Below, piece by piece: positions 36,132 to 48,520 of a stretch of DNA of 64,000 nucleotides (positions are counted from its first letter, which is position 1; the number at the start of each line of letters is the position of its first letter). A model generated the notes under the pieces. It did not search any database. It saw only the letters and a program-made list of their open reading frames with translations, and was not told where the DNA came from. The position numbers were made by a program, and so were the translations under genes. Source of the stretch: Micromussa lordhowensis (lineage: Eukaryota > Cnidaria > Anthozoa > Scleractinia > Lobophylliidae); contig OZ026600.1 of the NCBI GenBank assembly GCA_964020085.1, positions 8,955,948 to 9,019,947 on the forward strand. Direction: 5' to 3'.

Positions 36132-36912
36132 ATGTTGTCCAAAATGTGCTTCATTTTGTTCTTTTGCTTAACGGTGCAGTCGAAGACCTTATCTGCCAGC
36201 GATGAAGTTAAAAAGGCTATGTTATCATCAGTTCTTGACGACAAAACAACGCAGCTAGCGGACCAAACGTTTAACATCAACAACTGGGGCCTCGGAAAAA
36301 TTGAACGAAACCTGCTGATCGATATAAAGGCCAAAATCGACTCTTTGTCTGACAAAGGTAAACTGCTTTTATAACTGCAAATGAAGTCCATAACCGATTT
36401 AAGATAAACCTCTCTCTTGGCTTTAGATCTTCGGAAACATTTTAACTCCATTTTGATTTGACTTTTCAGTTACCGGGCCTGCTTGTCCAGATGGTTGGGT
36501 TCTTCGCGAAAAGTCATGTTTCCTTATGATCAACATTCCAACCCTGAAGTGGAGCGACGCTCGTAAAACTTGCCAGAATCTGGGAGGAGACCTCGCCATA
36601 ATCAGAACAGCTGAGGAAAATAACTTTACATTTGGCCTGGTGAAGAAGCAAATGACAATCACAGATTGGGGCGTGTGGCTTGGTTTAACCCGAAAGTCCG
36701 ATAAAAAGTTCTACTGGGTTGACGGCACTCCACTGACAGGCCACTATTCTGCTTGGGGAAGTGGAGAACCCAGTAATCCGAATAGCGAGTACTGTAGCAA
36801 TATGTTTGGCACGGGAAGCAGACAAGGAAAGTGGAATGACATATGGTGCTCTCTGAGAGAAGACCAACTTAAGAAAGCCCCAAGTATTCTTTGCCAGAAA
36901 GAATCCAACTGA
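36132..36912 (+). CDS. Secreted single-domain C-type lectin
   Basis: Two exons (36132-36357, 36470-36912) joined by a 112-bp phase-1 intron encode 222 residues. Residues 1 to about 21 are a signal peptide (MCFILFFCLTVQS core). Residues 22-75 form a charged stalk. Residues 78-222 are a long-form C-type lectin domain opening with CPDGW and containing WVLREKSCF, WSDARKTCQNLGG and a final ILCQ. The WND calcium motif is at 36832-36840. The usual EPN or QPD sugar-specificity motif reads EPS at 36766-36774, where the broken paralogue has EPN. A secreted lectin would bind glycans outside the cell, in cnidarians often in microbe or symbiont recognition; that role is inferred. An AATAAA signal lies at 37098-37103. 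The ATG at 36132 is chosen because the upstream in-frame ATG at 36093 would bury the signal peptide. Confidence 0.88.
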
Positions 36913-37385
36913 ACTAACGATGGTGCTATTTTCTTTATTTTTACCGTAGAAATATATTGAAATCAAACGTCGGCTAGGGTAAAAGGTATTTCGCTTACAG
37001 TACACTTGGTATATATTGTACTGCAAGTCATTCGCTTGATTCCAGATCAGTTGGTCTTTTTTCTACTTTAACTGCTGTGTAAGCGAGGTAAAATTAAAAT
37101 AAAAGTGGTGCATGGTTGCAAATTTTGAAACTTGTGATTTTTACTTTTCAAATTTCTAACCCGAAATTCTTGAATAATTTGCAATGGATTTTGAAGATCG
37201 CACACTGTATCTTGGTTTACAGGAATTAATAGAAGTTGATTAAAAATCAAAATTCTGGGTTTCATCGTAAATGAAAAAAGCATATCTCAAAACAAATATC
37301 ACTTCTGATACACAACAGCCAGGTAAGTATGCGAAAGGATAGTTCTTACAGCAAGTGTTGGTCAGCTTAGCTGTGATTCGAAAAT

Positions 37386-38635
37386 CATACATACATACAT
37401 ACATACTTTATTGAGACTCCCTTCAACAGGGCTTTTCAGTCACAATGTTAAAAGAAAAGAAAACGTATTTGCTTACGGTATTCCGCGAAACGAAACGAAA
37501 CGAAACAAATTTAATCGATAAGGAAATTACCGTTCACCGAGTTGGCGATACCACTAAAATTTGTTCCTTCTCTTGGAAACCTGTTCTCGCTAGATGCCTT
37601 GTTTCGCATGATACCGATAACAGCCGATTGGTAATCGACGAAACAAGCGCTTCGCAGACAATTTCTTTAGGCGCTCCGCTTCTGAAAATTATCTTGCTAG
37701 ATAAAGCAAAGACAGGCTTACAGACGCGACAAGAAATTATTCCCTCTCTTCGAAAACTGTTCTCGCTAGATGCCTTGTTTCGCAAAATACCAACAGCGGC
37801 CGATTGGTAATCGACGAAACAAGATTCGCTGACTATTCATTCTCACGCGAGAGAATGCGTGACACTTCCGTTCTAAGTCACATGTATCAGATTTGGCGGG
37901 AAACTCATAGTTTTTCAGTCAACAATGGCGTTCAAGCTGCCATCGTTTGGTTTGCTTGGGCGTCCTACAATTGGAAAGCAACGTTCACTTTTGGACGGAA
38001 TCCCTCAGTTTTCGTCGATTACCAATCGGCCGTTATTGGTATTTTGCGAAACAAGACATCTAGCGAGAACAGTTTTCGAAGAGAGGGAATAATTTCTTGT
38101 CGCGTATGTAAGCCTGTCTTTGCTTTATCTAGAGATAATTTTCAGAAGCGGAGCGCCTAAAGAAATTGTCTGCAAAGCTTGTTTCGTCGATTACCAATAG
38201 GCTGTTATCGGTATTTTTGCGAAACAAGGCATCTAGCGAGAACAGGTTTCCAAGAGAAGGAATAAATTTTAGTGATATCGCCAACTCGGTGAACGGTAAT
38301 TTCCTTATCGATTAAATTTGTTTCGTTTCGTCTCGTTTCGTTTCGTTTCGTTTCGTTTCGTTTCGCGGAATACCGTAAGCCACTCCATTTACAGTGATTT
38401 AATTAAATTCAAAATATATTCAAATCATTAAAAATATATCCAAAATTACTTCGCATATATCGTATATATTATTAAAAAGTGTCCGCTTAAAAATATCAAT
38501 TTCTTTAGTATTCTTAATGTTGTCAGGTAGCCCATTCCATTCCCGTGGACCGCGAAAATAAAATGCCCTTTGTCCCATCGACAATCTACATCGGAGGATC
38601 ACAAAATTATTACATCCCCTTGTGTAAAAAATGTG
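37386..38635 (-). mobile_element. 5'-truncated LINE, split by a nested foldback
   Basis: Minus-strand LINE tail: a polymerase C-terminus with GQRAFYFRGPREWNGLP and NIKN-type motifs (38420-38602), a short 3' UTR and a (CATA)n-type tail at 37386-37410. A 6-bp GAAAAT target duplication flanks it (37380-37385 and 38636-38641). The sister block has the single site at 31785-31790. About 910 of its 1250 bp are a later insertion (37471-38380). Confidence 0.8.
37471..38380. mobile_element. Complex foldback element with GAAAC repeats
   Basis: Arms of about 350-370 bp (37471-37820 and 38010-38380) are reverse complements around a 190-bp centre. Both ends start GCTTACGGTATTCCGCG and run into tandem GAAAC units, three or four on the left and about nine on the right. 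Each arm also holds two direct copies of a unit of about 67 bp (37581-37647, 37758-37823 and their inverses at about 38012-38078 and 38178-38245). No target duplication was found. The layout resembles Drosophila foldback (FB/Galileo-type) elements in structure only. Confidence 0.78.
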
Positions 38636-39240
38636 GAAAATCCCGCAGAAAAGTGGAGTAATGCATCGAAATGTACCCGGAGATAACTTGCGGCAAAACC
38701 TAAGCGTTTTATTCAGTCATGAACTACGCTACACCAGGCTAGAGTTCACCGACGACTAAGTTTCATACAGTCAAACAATGAAAAATTGTCTTTGAAAATC
38801 TCTTGTTCACTTCAGTTGGCCGAAATTACAATAATGACTACTGTTAATTATATTTAGCGAAAGTACTTTATTGATGTTTTTAATGAATAAGGAACGCGTT
38901 CCAGCACTTCACTGAGGGTCAATAAACAGAGATAAATAGAAACATAAAAAATTAATGGAAATAAACATGAAAATAAGCAGAAACAATTCAAGGAGCAGCA
39001 ACAAAATAAGTTATACAAAAAATAAGCTGCATGAGAAAATTGGAGTGACTTGCTTTTATAGTACTTTATAATGAAGCCTTTTTCCCATGATGTAACATTT
39101 TTGTTTCAGGCATTTGGAAATATTGCTAACAGTATACCTGAGAGTGCAATACATTCAGGAAAAAATTAAATAATCATTAAATGAATTAAATAAATTAAAT
39201 TATTTCATGTCACTTTGATACAGTGGAATCCTGATTTCTT

Positions 39241-41502
39241 AATCCCCTGATTTTTCATCATCCCTTCCTCACTAATTGTTGCGCCAACCCCGCCACCCCC
39301 CCCCCCCCCCCAAAAAAAAAAAATTGAACCAATTTCTGTTTCCCCAAGTGGTTCAAGTGATCAGGATTCCACTTTACTGCTGTTTGACTACTGGAGCTCA
39401 CAGCTCGGGAGGTCCCTGGCCAGTTATTAAGGGAGTAATTTTAATTCCAATAGATGAAACTTAAAAGTTTTGTACTATTCTTCTACTGCTATTAGCAATT
39501 GATTAGTAATAGTAATGGGACCAAGTGGAGAACAATTCAGGGAGTAATCACGCAAGTACTTTCAAAATCACATTGACACGAGAATCACATGGGTATCCCA
39601 TTACAAAAAGTTCAAAGGGGTTACCTCAATTTGACACCCATGTGATTGTGCACCAATTACGTGACAATTAGGTGCACGGAGAACCAATCACAATCAAGAA
39701 TTTTGTTCTAGATATGATTAATAGTGTAATAACAGCACCAGTCATATTATACACTGGGTACTGATTTAAAAGAAGACTCTGATGCACCAAAACTGTTGGT
39801 TTTAACCATTTGACAACTAAGTGATGAGCATGATGTACATGTAGATCATAAGTTATGCGATGGATGGATTCCTGAATGAGAGGTTTCAGGTAATTAGTAG
39901 ATTGGTCACGCAACTGCTTTTGATGATCTATTCGCTAGATAATGAACAAGCAGGGCCTGGTGTATAGCATTCATTGATGCAGTGGGCCCAATCAGGTTTT
40001 GTTATATTCTTGACACAAGCTTACTTAAGTTCCAAGGCTTCTGGTTTAGAATTTGCAATGCCGGGGAAATGCATAACCACAGTGCTAAGGCTGGTTTTCA
40101 CTACTCCATAACCATAAGCAAAATATGCAGATGCAAGAAAACTGTTGATGATAAAATGCTATTTGCACCTTTTGAAAGGAAAATATCAAAACGAAAGTAA
40201 CAACACCTAAATGCATTATGATCATGTTTACATGCTGGTGAAAACCAGGGTTTGTATGTAATTGCTCTGAAAACAGCTGGCCCGGGTTGTTTGAAGACTG
40301 GAAAACGCTATATCCACAAGATAAATCTCTGTTAAAGTGTTAACAAAACAAACCGCGCTATCCGCTGGATAGTGATTTATCCTGTGGATAGTTTTATCCA
40401 CCTTTCTAACAACCCAGGTCTGATGTACTTACATGTTATTATTATGACTGGTGTGGTAGAACCTAATTAGGTAAGGTAAGGACTACATTCAATCCAAGTG
40501 GCTCATCCAACCGGTCAGCTTATCTCTGGTTTCTGTAGCATGAAGCTGCTCAATGGAGTATTTCTACCCTTACCCTGGATGGGATGCTAATACATCACAG
40601 GGTTCACCTCCCCCCCCCCCCCCCACCCCCAAATGTTAAATTCGCTGCTACCCATTTATGTAGTACCTGGGCAGAGACCGAGGCACTGTGAGAGTAAAGC
40701 ATCTAGCCCAAGAACACAACACAGTGTCCCTAGCCATGGCTCAAACTTGAACCCAAACCACTTGATGAACTTAATTAGAAGTAATGTTTATTTGCTTGTG
40801 TTATAGAGAGCTTGTAGGGCCAAATAGGCCATTTTGGCCTGGGGTGACACAAAGTATTGACTGAAGAAAACCACTTCATGGCTAGAGTAGGTGACTAACG
40901 TTGCTATCTTGAATCAAAAGAATCAGATGAATAGTCCAGTAGAGTGGCCGGATTACTTTTGACAACCATGTTGGCTTCAACACTAGCACAGTATGTCTCA
41001 TCTTCTTGTCAAGGTTGTTTTAATCAATGCTAGATCCTTTGACTAAATCAGTCTTATACAACATTCACACTGTTGACTACATTAAAGCTCTATATCCTTG
41101 GAACAAGTTTGTCAATTTCACCATAAGATGCCAAATTCAATAAAATTTTTCCTTATTTATTCCAGAGAAAACATTAGCATTTTAAAATCAGCAACTTTAC
41201 AAAATTATTTTAAACCTATATAGCTGCATGGTCATTGCTATCTATAAATAATATCGTTTCCCTTCTTCTCGCACCACAGGAGATTCCATTGACAAATTTT
41301 ATGTCCCCTCTGAGGTCGGCTTTGAACTGATGTGTGTAACGTACGTGGAGCGCCGGATAAATGACAACTCTTGTTATCATCTTCCTGCCCGCTGAGGCAC
41401 GCGCTGCAAACAGCTGCAATCATCAATTCGTTTCATCTCGCTGAATCGCGAAATTGCGTCAAACCAGAAACTTGATAATTATATAATAACATCAAAAGCG
41501 TG
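39241..41502. other. No gene recognised; SINE copy and poly-C tracts
   Basis: Apart from SINE copy B (40555-40770) and homopolymer runs at 39290-39322 and 40610-40630, I see nothing I can name. A candidate polyadenylation signal for the Rho gene (TTTATT, minus-strand AATAAA) lies at 41156-41161. Confidence 0.4.
40555..40770 (-). mobile_element. SINE family 1, copy B
   Basis: Contains GAGTATTTCTACCC, CTGGATGGGATGCTA, ACCTGGGCAGAG, GAGAGTAAAGC and ACACAGTGTCCC in the same order as the other copies. A poly-C run has expanded inside it. Confidence 0.7.
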
Positions 41503-42693
41503 TCACATGATAGTACACGCACAGCCCTTGAGGTCAGATCTTGTAGAAGACTTAGGTGGTCTTAATCCGCTCATAATTGCTTCATCGAAGACGGATTTCA
41601 TGTTTTTTTGAGTCACTGCCGATGTTTCAATATAGCACACAATACCGGCTTTCTTCACTAAGCTCTCGGCCTTCTCTGCCGTTATAGGTTCTTGTCCAAG
41701 ATCAGAAAGCCGAATAAGCTCTTGGACATTCGTTCTTAAGTCACAGTGCGTTCCAACAAGAATAACAGGAACGGTAGAAGAATAACCTCGTATTTCAGGA
41801 AGCCACTTTTGTGCGACGTTCGCGAAAGACGTTGGCGAAACCACAGAAAAACAAACAATAAATACGTCGGTAGATGGATAACAGAGAGGTCGTAATGAGT
41901 CGAAGTCCTCCTGAAATTATTAAAAGAACAAACAGTTTTTTCAGCAAGTAGTTAGCGTGCACTGCAAATTACATTTAGAACACTTCTATAATGTAAACAA
42001 TTCTATCGATTGTGAATTCTTGCCTGTAGAAAGTGTCTTGTTGTGCAACAATCTTAGTAGACGATCGATATTTTTTAAAATTTCGCTCAGGTTGCCAGCT
42101 TAATTGAGCGTTAAATCCATGTGGAAGGAAATAAACGCTTATTATTATTCAAGCGAAACGGTAATGTTATTATTGTTAAATAGATTGTCAACTGACTTGA
42201 ATTTCCTTCGCACGAAAGCTTGCGTTTCTCAAGCATTGCACCCCATTTTGGTATTGACACGTAAAATCGTCTCAGTATTAGAGGACTGATTAGATATAAA
42301 TATAAATAGGAGTTTCACAGGGAATTAATTGTAAATAAACGATTTTAGTAAAACAAAAAAACAACTTATTTACCTGTCCAGCCGTGTCACAAAATTGCAA
42401 TGTATAGGGTATCTTGTCGACTTTAACGGACACTAAAATAACAACAAAATAAATAATAAATGAATCGGGAATTCCATTTCACCGCAGACATCAGGATATA
42501 AAGAAGTCATTCAAAATCTTTACAAACCGCTGTAGTCGTCGAAAGCCGTTGGAACGTAATCGTTAGGAAATCCGTTCACTAAATAGCTTATAAGAAGAGA
42601 GGTTTTCCCAACTCCGCCATCTCCAACAATCACACATTTAATTATTCTGCTCTCAGCTTCCTCCATCAGCAATTTTCTTTCGTTGCTTTCCAT
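41503..42693 (-). CDS. Rho-family small GTPase, RhoU/RhoV-like core with a CAAX end
   Basis: Three exons (42528-42693, 42374-42432, 41503-41910) join with GT-AG introns to 210 residues. The P-loop is GDGGVGKTS at about residues 25-33, where most Rho proteins have GDGAVGKT. Switch I reads [10 protein letters not shown]. Switch II is [16 protein letters not shown], followed by [18 protein letters not shown] is the guanine-specificity region (a THCD variant of TKxD), and a [16 protein letters not shown] segment follows. The last features are closest in my memory to RhoU/RhoV (Wrch/Chp). Those proteins carry a proline-rich N-terminus and a palmitoylated tail, whereas this one has a short N-terminus and ends in CTIM, a prenylation CAAX box. 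It should cycle GTP/GDP at membranes and act on actin or polarity. The chosen ATG is the first in frame. Confidence 0.9.
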
Positions 42694-45600
42694 GTGTTAT
42701 TCCCAGCAGGCCACACGCTTGTACTAAAATATATTGCCGATACAATTCCTAGTTAATAAACGAAACGTCCAACTATAAATAGGGAACTGTAACACTTCGA
42801 GCGCTGTGAAAAAGCATCAACGGAAGTGATGTCATTAGCCAGATCTGTTCTTGATTGGCTAGTCGCGGATACAAGTTGTCCACGAGTTTCCGATGTTTCT
42901 CTAACCTCTTCCCCTTTGATTAGCCAGGCAGAACTTGACGTTGAACACGTTTTTGCTTATCTCCTACAATGTACGATAAATAAGGTATCAAGTTTGCGAC
43001 AGATTCACCTGATACTGGATCGTAGTTTTACGGGTGGTCAAAGTAACGAAGACTCATCTGTGCACGTGCCATGATAACAAAAGACCACGTGCGACAAGAG
43101 ATCGACATTTTTTAATAACAATGGACTATCAAAATAGTTTTGTCTACCATACTATAAAATAGTTTTATCTGCCACCCCATTAATTTTCTACAAGGGAGGA
43201 GATTGTACTCATTTATGCTAAATTGTCCAGTTTTTCTCGTTATAATCGGAAATTTATGGTTAGCGCCAGTTTAAAGATGATTTCCAGTCCGTACTGCGCA
43301 GTCTCAGCACCTTAATGTTTATATAAACATATATAAGTTCCGACTCGATGGAATGCGAATCGATGTTATTCGTTAAGAACCACATACCTTATCATTGCGG
43401 CCTTTCAAATTCTTTTTCCAACAGCTTCATTGATTTTCACAGCTGCGAAGTTGTTTCATCAAGTGATCTGAGAAAGAACGAAGCATAAAGTTTCGACCGC
43501 TTCGCATCCATAAAGGCAGTTGTTTTGAAACTTTGAAATTACTTCATGTACGGTAGTTGCGAAGTAGTGACGTCATACATGAAGCAAACACAAAAAACAT
43601 AAACAACTCTCGAGAGTGCGCGCCGTACGGATTGGAACTGAATAAGGTATTTCATTTTTTGTCAGGTCTGAAAATATAGTGTCGAAAATCCCATATTTTG
43701 GTTACAAATGGGTCCGGGATTTCTAGAAACGCGCGGCGAAGTACTTCCTCCTTCCATGTTCCTTGTTTTCGATGTCATTGAACCTCCCGTGTTTCAGCCA
43801 ATCAGGCATGTACGTGATCATGACCATCCAAGTAAAATGAACCATTTTTTCCCTCGGGAACATATTTTTTAAAACGCAACCAAAGCTATAAGGTGACGGC
43901 TAAAACGATTGCAATATTGTCAACTTGATATCGGTTCTTCCAATCTCACACTGATCCTGAACTGAAACGCAATCAAACCGAAAATCGTGAGACTCTAGAA
44001 TAGAAAACTTTTCGAAGCCTTTTGGTCTTTCTCAAGCAGTTTCTGTTTCTCGTCGGCAATTAAAAAAAACCATCACAAACATATTCGCCTGATCTGAATT
44101 AACCAATTAGCCTCTCAATTAATTAGCCTTAACCTCTCTTGGTTGAGCTTATGTTCTGCGGAAGGATTATAGGGCAGCCTGGACTAAGTTAATTGATTGG
44201 TAAATTTACCGCAAACAGTCACGCGAAAAAACGCTTCACTTAACTTACATAATCAAAAGAATGTCCCAGGCTTGCAAATCAGTTGCTTCGTTTCTTGGGT
44301 CCTTTTGTACGCCCGAAAACCGGGCTTCAGCTTTGCCCGCATTACCCCACAACACGCCTATTTTGCTTTGATTTCTTCGTCTTCCTTGTGCGCTATGTTT
44401 TTCCGTGTTTTAGTTCTGAGAATATCTGGAAGTCATGAGGGTAAAGAATACGTGTGGTCGACACCCGAGTTTCTTCCTGCCGGCGTTTGCCGGATGCCGC
44501 ACATCTGCTCGCGCTCGCATGTCTGCAGCAGGCGCACGGGATGAACTCAATTTTGCGCGCGCTTTTCAGTAAAGCCCGGTCCTCACTCACACAAGCATAA
44601 GAAGCTTATGCACTAGTGGGGACGGCTGCGGCATATAAGCATAAGATATATTTTTGTTATGCTTATGTCGCTGAAATGTCCAGTAGGGACGTAGTTGGTA
44701 TAAGTAAAGAATTCAGTGATTGGCTGAAAGTCTTTCGCTTTATATAATTTTGCTTATGGTAACCATGACCCCACTGGAGATAAAACAGCGACATAAGCAA
44801 AAGTATAAATAAATCTTGATCTACAATCGAAAACGTTTAAATGGCTTTCGAATCTTCGGAAACTACTCGACATATCTTCGGCCTGTCTCGAGCTTTATGA
44901 TAAGATTCGAATGCCATGAATAAAACAGGAAAAATATAGTTGTGAACAGTGGGACTAGCTGAGTAGCGTGCGTCGGTGACTTGATATGCGAAAGCAGGGC
45001 TCGTACGTGTGATATGACGAGGGCCAGCACCTTTCAGCGCCTTTCACTACTCCTCCCCCACCCCCCAAGAAAGTACAATCACTGCACGCGAAAACGCTTT
45101 CCCTCATTTCCACCCAAAATGAATCCAAATTCACAGGAAAACTTACAACCAAATTTAATACCAAATTTAAGGAAAACTTACACCCAAAAAGAAAACGAAA
45201 AGTGACCAGTTCGCCATAACGCGTCAAATGCAGGTTTTAAAGATATGTCAGATTAAAACACGACCGGACCCGTTCGAGCGTGAACACGATGAAATTGTAT
45301 ATCTACCACGTTGGTCTTGATTATCTGGAGCTCAAACTGTTAATTAAATGCATAATCCTGCATGAGATCACCATCAAACAAGATTAAAACCGAGGATTAC
45401 ACTCGAGTACGCGACTCCATTCTAACCTTTATTTGCATCCCAGCTTGCAAGATTTTCATTTGAGCTAACACAAGATTAGACCTGTCGCCATTGCTGTCAA
45501 CAGGCACTTTTCATGCTGGCATATACAACATGATTTGTGAGACCCGCATATACGCGCATCTTAGTACGCGTAGCGTATTTGTGGGTCCTCGTAGGGGCGT

Positions 45601-45816
45601 ATATTTGGGCATTCACTTCGCATATCACCGTGCTTGAGTTTACGCAAATGTATGGCCATTTAAAATTGCGTATAAACGCGATCTAAATGGTCGTATATAT
45701 GAGCTTAAAACCCATACGTAACGTATGTAAACAGGTATACGCGACAGAGAAACCCGTGTACTCTGACGTAATTCTGAAAGGAATGGCCAACCATAAGGCC
45801 ATGCATCTTTATCACA
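42694..45816. other. No gene recognised
   Basis: The first part should hold the Rho gene promoter and 5' UTR. Small palindromes are present near 43560, 44595 (GCATAAGAAGCTTATGC) and 45545-45600, but I see no exon I can support. Confidence 0.4.
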
Positions 45817-45953
45817 CTTTTATGACAGGCGGCCCAGACGTTGTTTGTGATTTACATACGTGACAGTATTGCGTTACGTTTTAAGCCATTTAAGAGAATG
45901 TATGAAAATGGTTCGAAAATCGCTCTAAATTCAACTTGTAGTAAAGGATTTAA

Positions 45954-46162
45954 ATAAAAGAAACTTACCTTAGTCTGCGCTTGTGTTATTTTGAAGTCTT
46001 TGTGGCAGCTGAGGCGTTCTACAGTCGTTCTAAAGCCATTTCAACGATTTAAACTTTTCCAGGTTTGCTTTCCGACTTGGCTTTAGAACGACTGTAGAAC
46101 GCCTCAGCTACCACAAAGACTTCAAAATAACACAAGCGCAGACTAAGGTAAGTTTCTTTTAT
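45954..46162. mobile_element. 209-bp TTAA-flanked palindromic element inside the left TIR
   Basis: Arms of about 83 bp start ATAAAAGAAACTTACC and end as the exact reverse complement, around a loop of about 43 nt. TTAA lies on both sides (45950-45953 and 46163-46166). The right TIR of the host element keeps the single uninterrupted TTAA at 50410-50413. TTAA duplication is typical of piggyBac and some other families. There is no coding capacity. Confidence 0.85.
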
Positions 46163-48406
46163 TTAAGAGTGCCTGCCGGTAAAAATCAGACAAATTCTTA
46201 ATTTCGCGGCAAGGGTCAAAAATTCGATTTCGCTCATATTCTTATGGTAGATAGGCTAGGGCATGACAAAAACTACTGGATAGTTTTTTTGGCAAAATAT
46301 CCTTTCATTTCAAAGAAATATGCAAATTACCAAATCCTGTTAAAATCGTCATTTGACGCGCCATTTTATTAAACAACTTTGAAAGCCTCGCATGCAAAAC
46401 CACATCATTCTTCCGTCTTTAAAACACTCAGATATTTTTGTGCAATGTTTAAATATGTACTGGGTTGATTTGGGGAAATGCTGTGTTATTTTTTGGTTGC
46501 AAAATAATTAAATTTCGCAGACATGTATTTCATTCACTTAAAAGTACTTCGTAAAAATAATTGATTTTCACCATGTGCGAAACCTTCAAATGGATTAAGC
46601 TTCTGGTGGGTTGAATCGCAGAAGGATGGTCTACAGAACCCTGCAAAAATTTCTTTGGGCAAATGATTGTGAGCAACGCGAGAGCTTTTCAAAGTACGTT
46701 AAAAATGCAAATATCTGCCATGCGTCATCGAATTTCAATTTACGGGTTAGACAAATATTTTAGCATGCGCCACATGTCTTGATGTATATTAAGCTAAAAT
46801 AGACACAGAGCTGATAAATTCAAAATGTTCTAACATTATTTGCTGCAAAAGGCAGGTCCAAAAGCCAATTTAACGTGTTTCTCTCACCATTCGTCGAGGT
46901 AAAGCAAAGTTTCCTTCTGTTTACACAAGGTGTCTGGTGGAACATCACCAACTGTCATCGTATCTAGAGGTCGAATACCATGAATCTTTCACCATCTTTC
47001 GGCGCATATGATCGCAACTGCGTCTAAGTCAACAACGATTAAGTAATTGTAATTTGTAAATAGTTGCTTGCCTTGCGCTACACCAAAATACTATTGCATT
47101 TGAACGATTGCTGCTCAGATTTGTTCGTCACGCAATGCGGTCGTTCTGTTTTAGGGGGTAGGGGTAGGGCAATTTCTATCCTGATACGCGACCACTTAGA
47201 GCACACAATCTTGTTGAGTAGGAAGACAGTAAATAAAGGAAAAGAAAGAATGACTAGTTTACCTTTGTCTCCTGAGCCGTCTCCTGTTGTCATCATCTAC
47301 CTGCATTGCGTAACACTGTGGCCCTAAACTCGTACCTAGGTCTTTTCGCGCTGTGTCGATTTTTTTTTTGGTTACTTTTCTCAAACATTGCGAACTCAAT
47401 CCGAAAATTCACCCGAGTCTCTAAATTTCCCAACTTCCAGAAAACCAAACAATGCAAACACTTAACGAAGACCTAAGATTTTTTATAACTTGGCTGAATT
47501 TGTCTCCGAATTCTTTCGCGAGCGCCTTTGGTAAAGTTTTTTTCTCAAATTGCTTTTTGCAACATGATCGTACCGTTACCTCGGTCTTGCTCGTGCTCGT
47601 TACTCCGCCCGCGCTCCCACACGTTCTTCGACACGACAAATCCTTCCCCCCCCCCAAAAAAAAACCGGTCCGCGGTTAGTCGCCTGATCTCCGCACGGAA
47701 ACAAAATGTCGCAAATTTTTGCCTGTAGCGTTTTGTGCGATTCCGCAATAACAACAAAGAGTTGAGTAAGGGCAGCCACTGACGAAAGACAAAGGAGATA
47801 TTGGACCAGACCGGGAAGAATTGGCGCGTGGTGGGACTACTAATGCCCAATTGCACGAAAGAAACGGAACAATTTCAGAATTCCGATTTCGATCTTTAGG
47901 GCTACAACCACAAACTCTACCAAAACTAACTTCAAAAGAACAACAGCCCTCCATTTTCTGTCACAAAACAGAACTAATAAACATACCAATACCCCGCAAC
48001 TAAGCAAACAAAAGGCGCCAAATATTGTGGCATGGCCAGGGTTTGTCTACTCCGGGTAACTACTAATTAAATTTAGTCTTTTTCTCACTAATTAGTCACG
48101 TTGTGATTTCGTATTTTTTTTATTTCGGCTAGTTCTTGGTTCTTTGATCTGCAATTTGTTGATAGCAATTGTTTAAAATTGTGGTGAGTACAGGCACTTT
48201 ATCATCTGCTGGTGGTTTGCTGGAGGGGGGGGGGGGGGAGGGAGGGTGTCTTTTGCTGACACCTTCGCTTAGCTAGACGTCGAGTTTCCAGTGCCAAATA
48301 GTCTTGATATTGACTGTATTGCTGTTGGGGGGGGGGGGGGGGTACGGGGTGGTCAGAGCTGGGTCTGTCTTTGAGCTGTCTGCGGGCATAGTATTTGCAA
48401 ATATTT

Positions 48407-48520
48407 AACAATTATCCTGCGAAATCGCGCGGAATATCGTCTGATACTTAGCCGACGAGGCCGTAGGCCGAGTCGGCTAAAATCAGACGATATTCCGCGA
48501 GATTGAGCAGGATAATTGTT
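48407..48520. repeat. Foldback palindrome with GA-GNA apex (e)
   Basis: Arms of about 50 bp surround the 15-nt apex GA, GGCC, GTA, GGCC, GA (48457-48471). It lies inside the 4.7-kb element. Confidence 0.85.

Larger units (their letters stand above)
35740..39240 (+). repeat. Segmental duplication copy 2 (intact lectin block)
   Basis: The upstream part and lectin exons match copy 1 (2.4-7.2 kb). The part from about 37020 also matches copy 3 (31265-33900). It carries a LINE and foldback nest at 37386-38635 that the other copies lack. Confidence 0.75.

Noticed and set aside
37445..38160. Two overlapping ORFs of about 120 residues as genes
   Set aside because: They lie in the arms of the foldback element and translate repeated palindromic DNA; no domain is recognisable.
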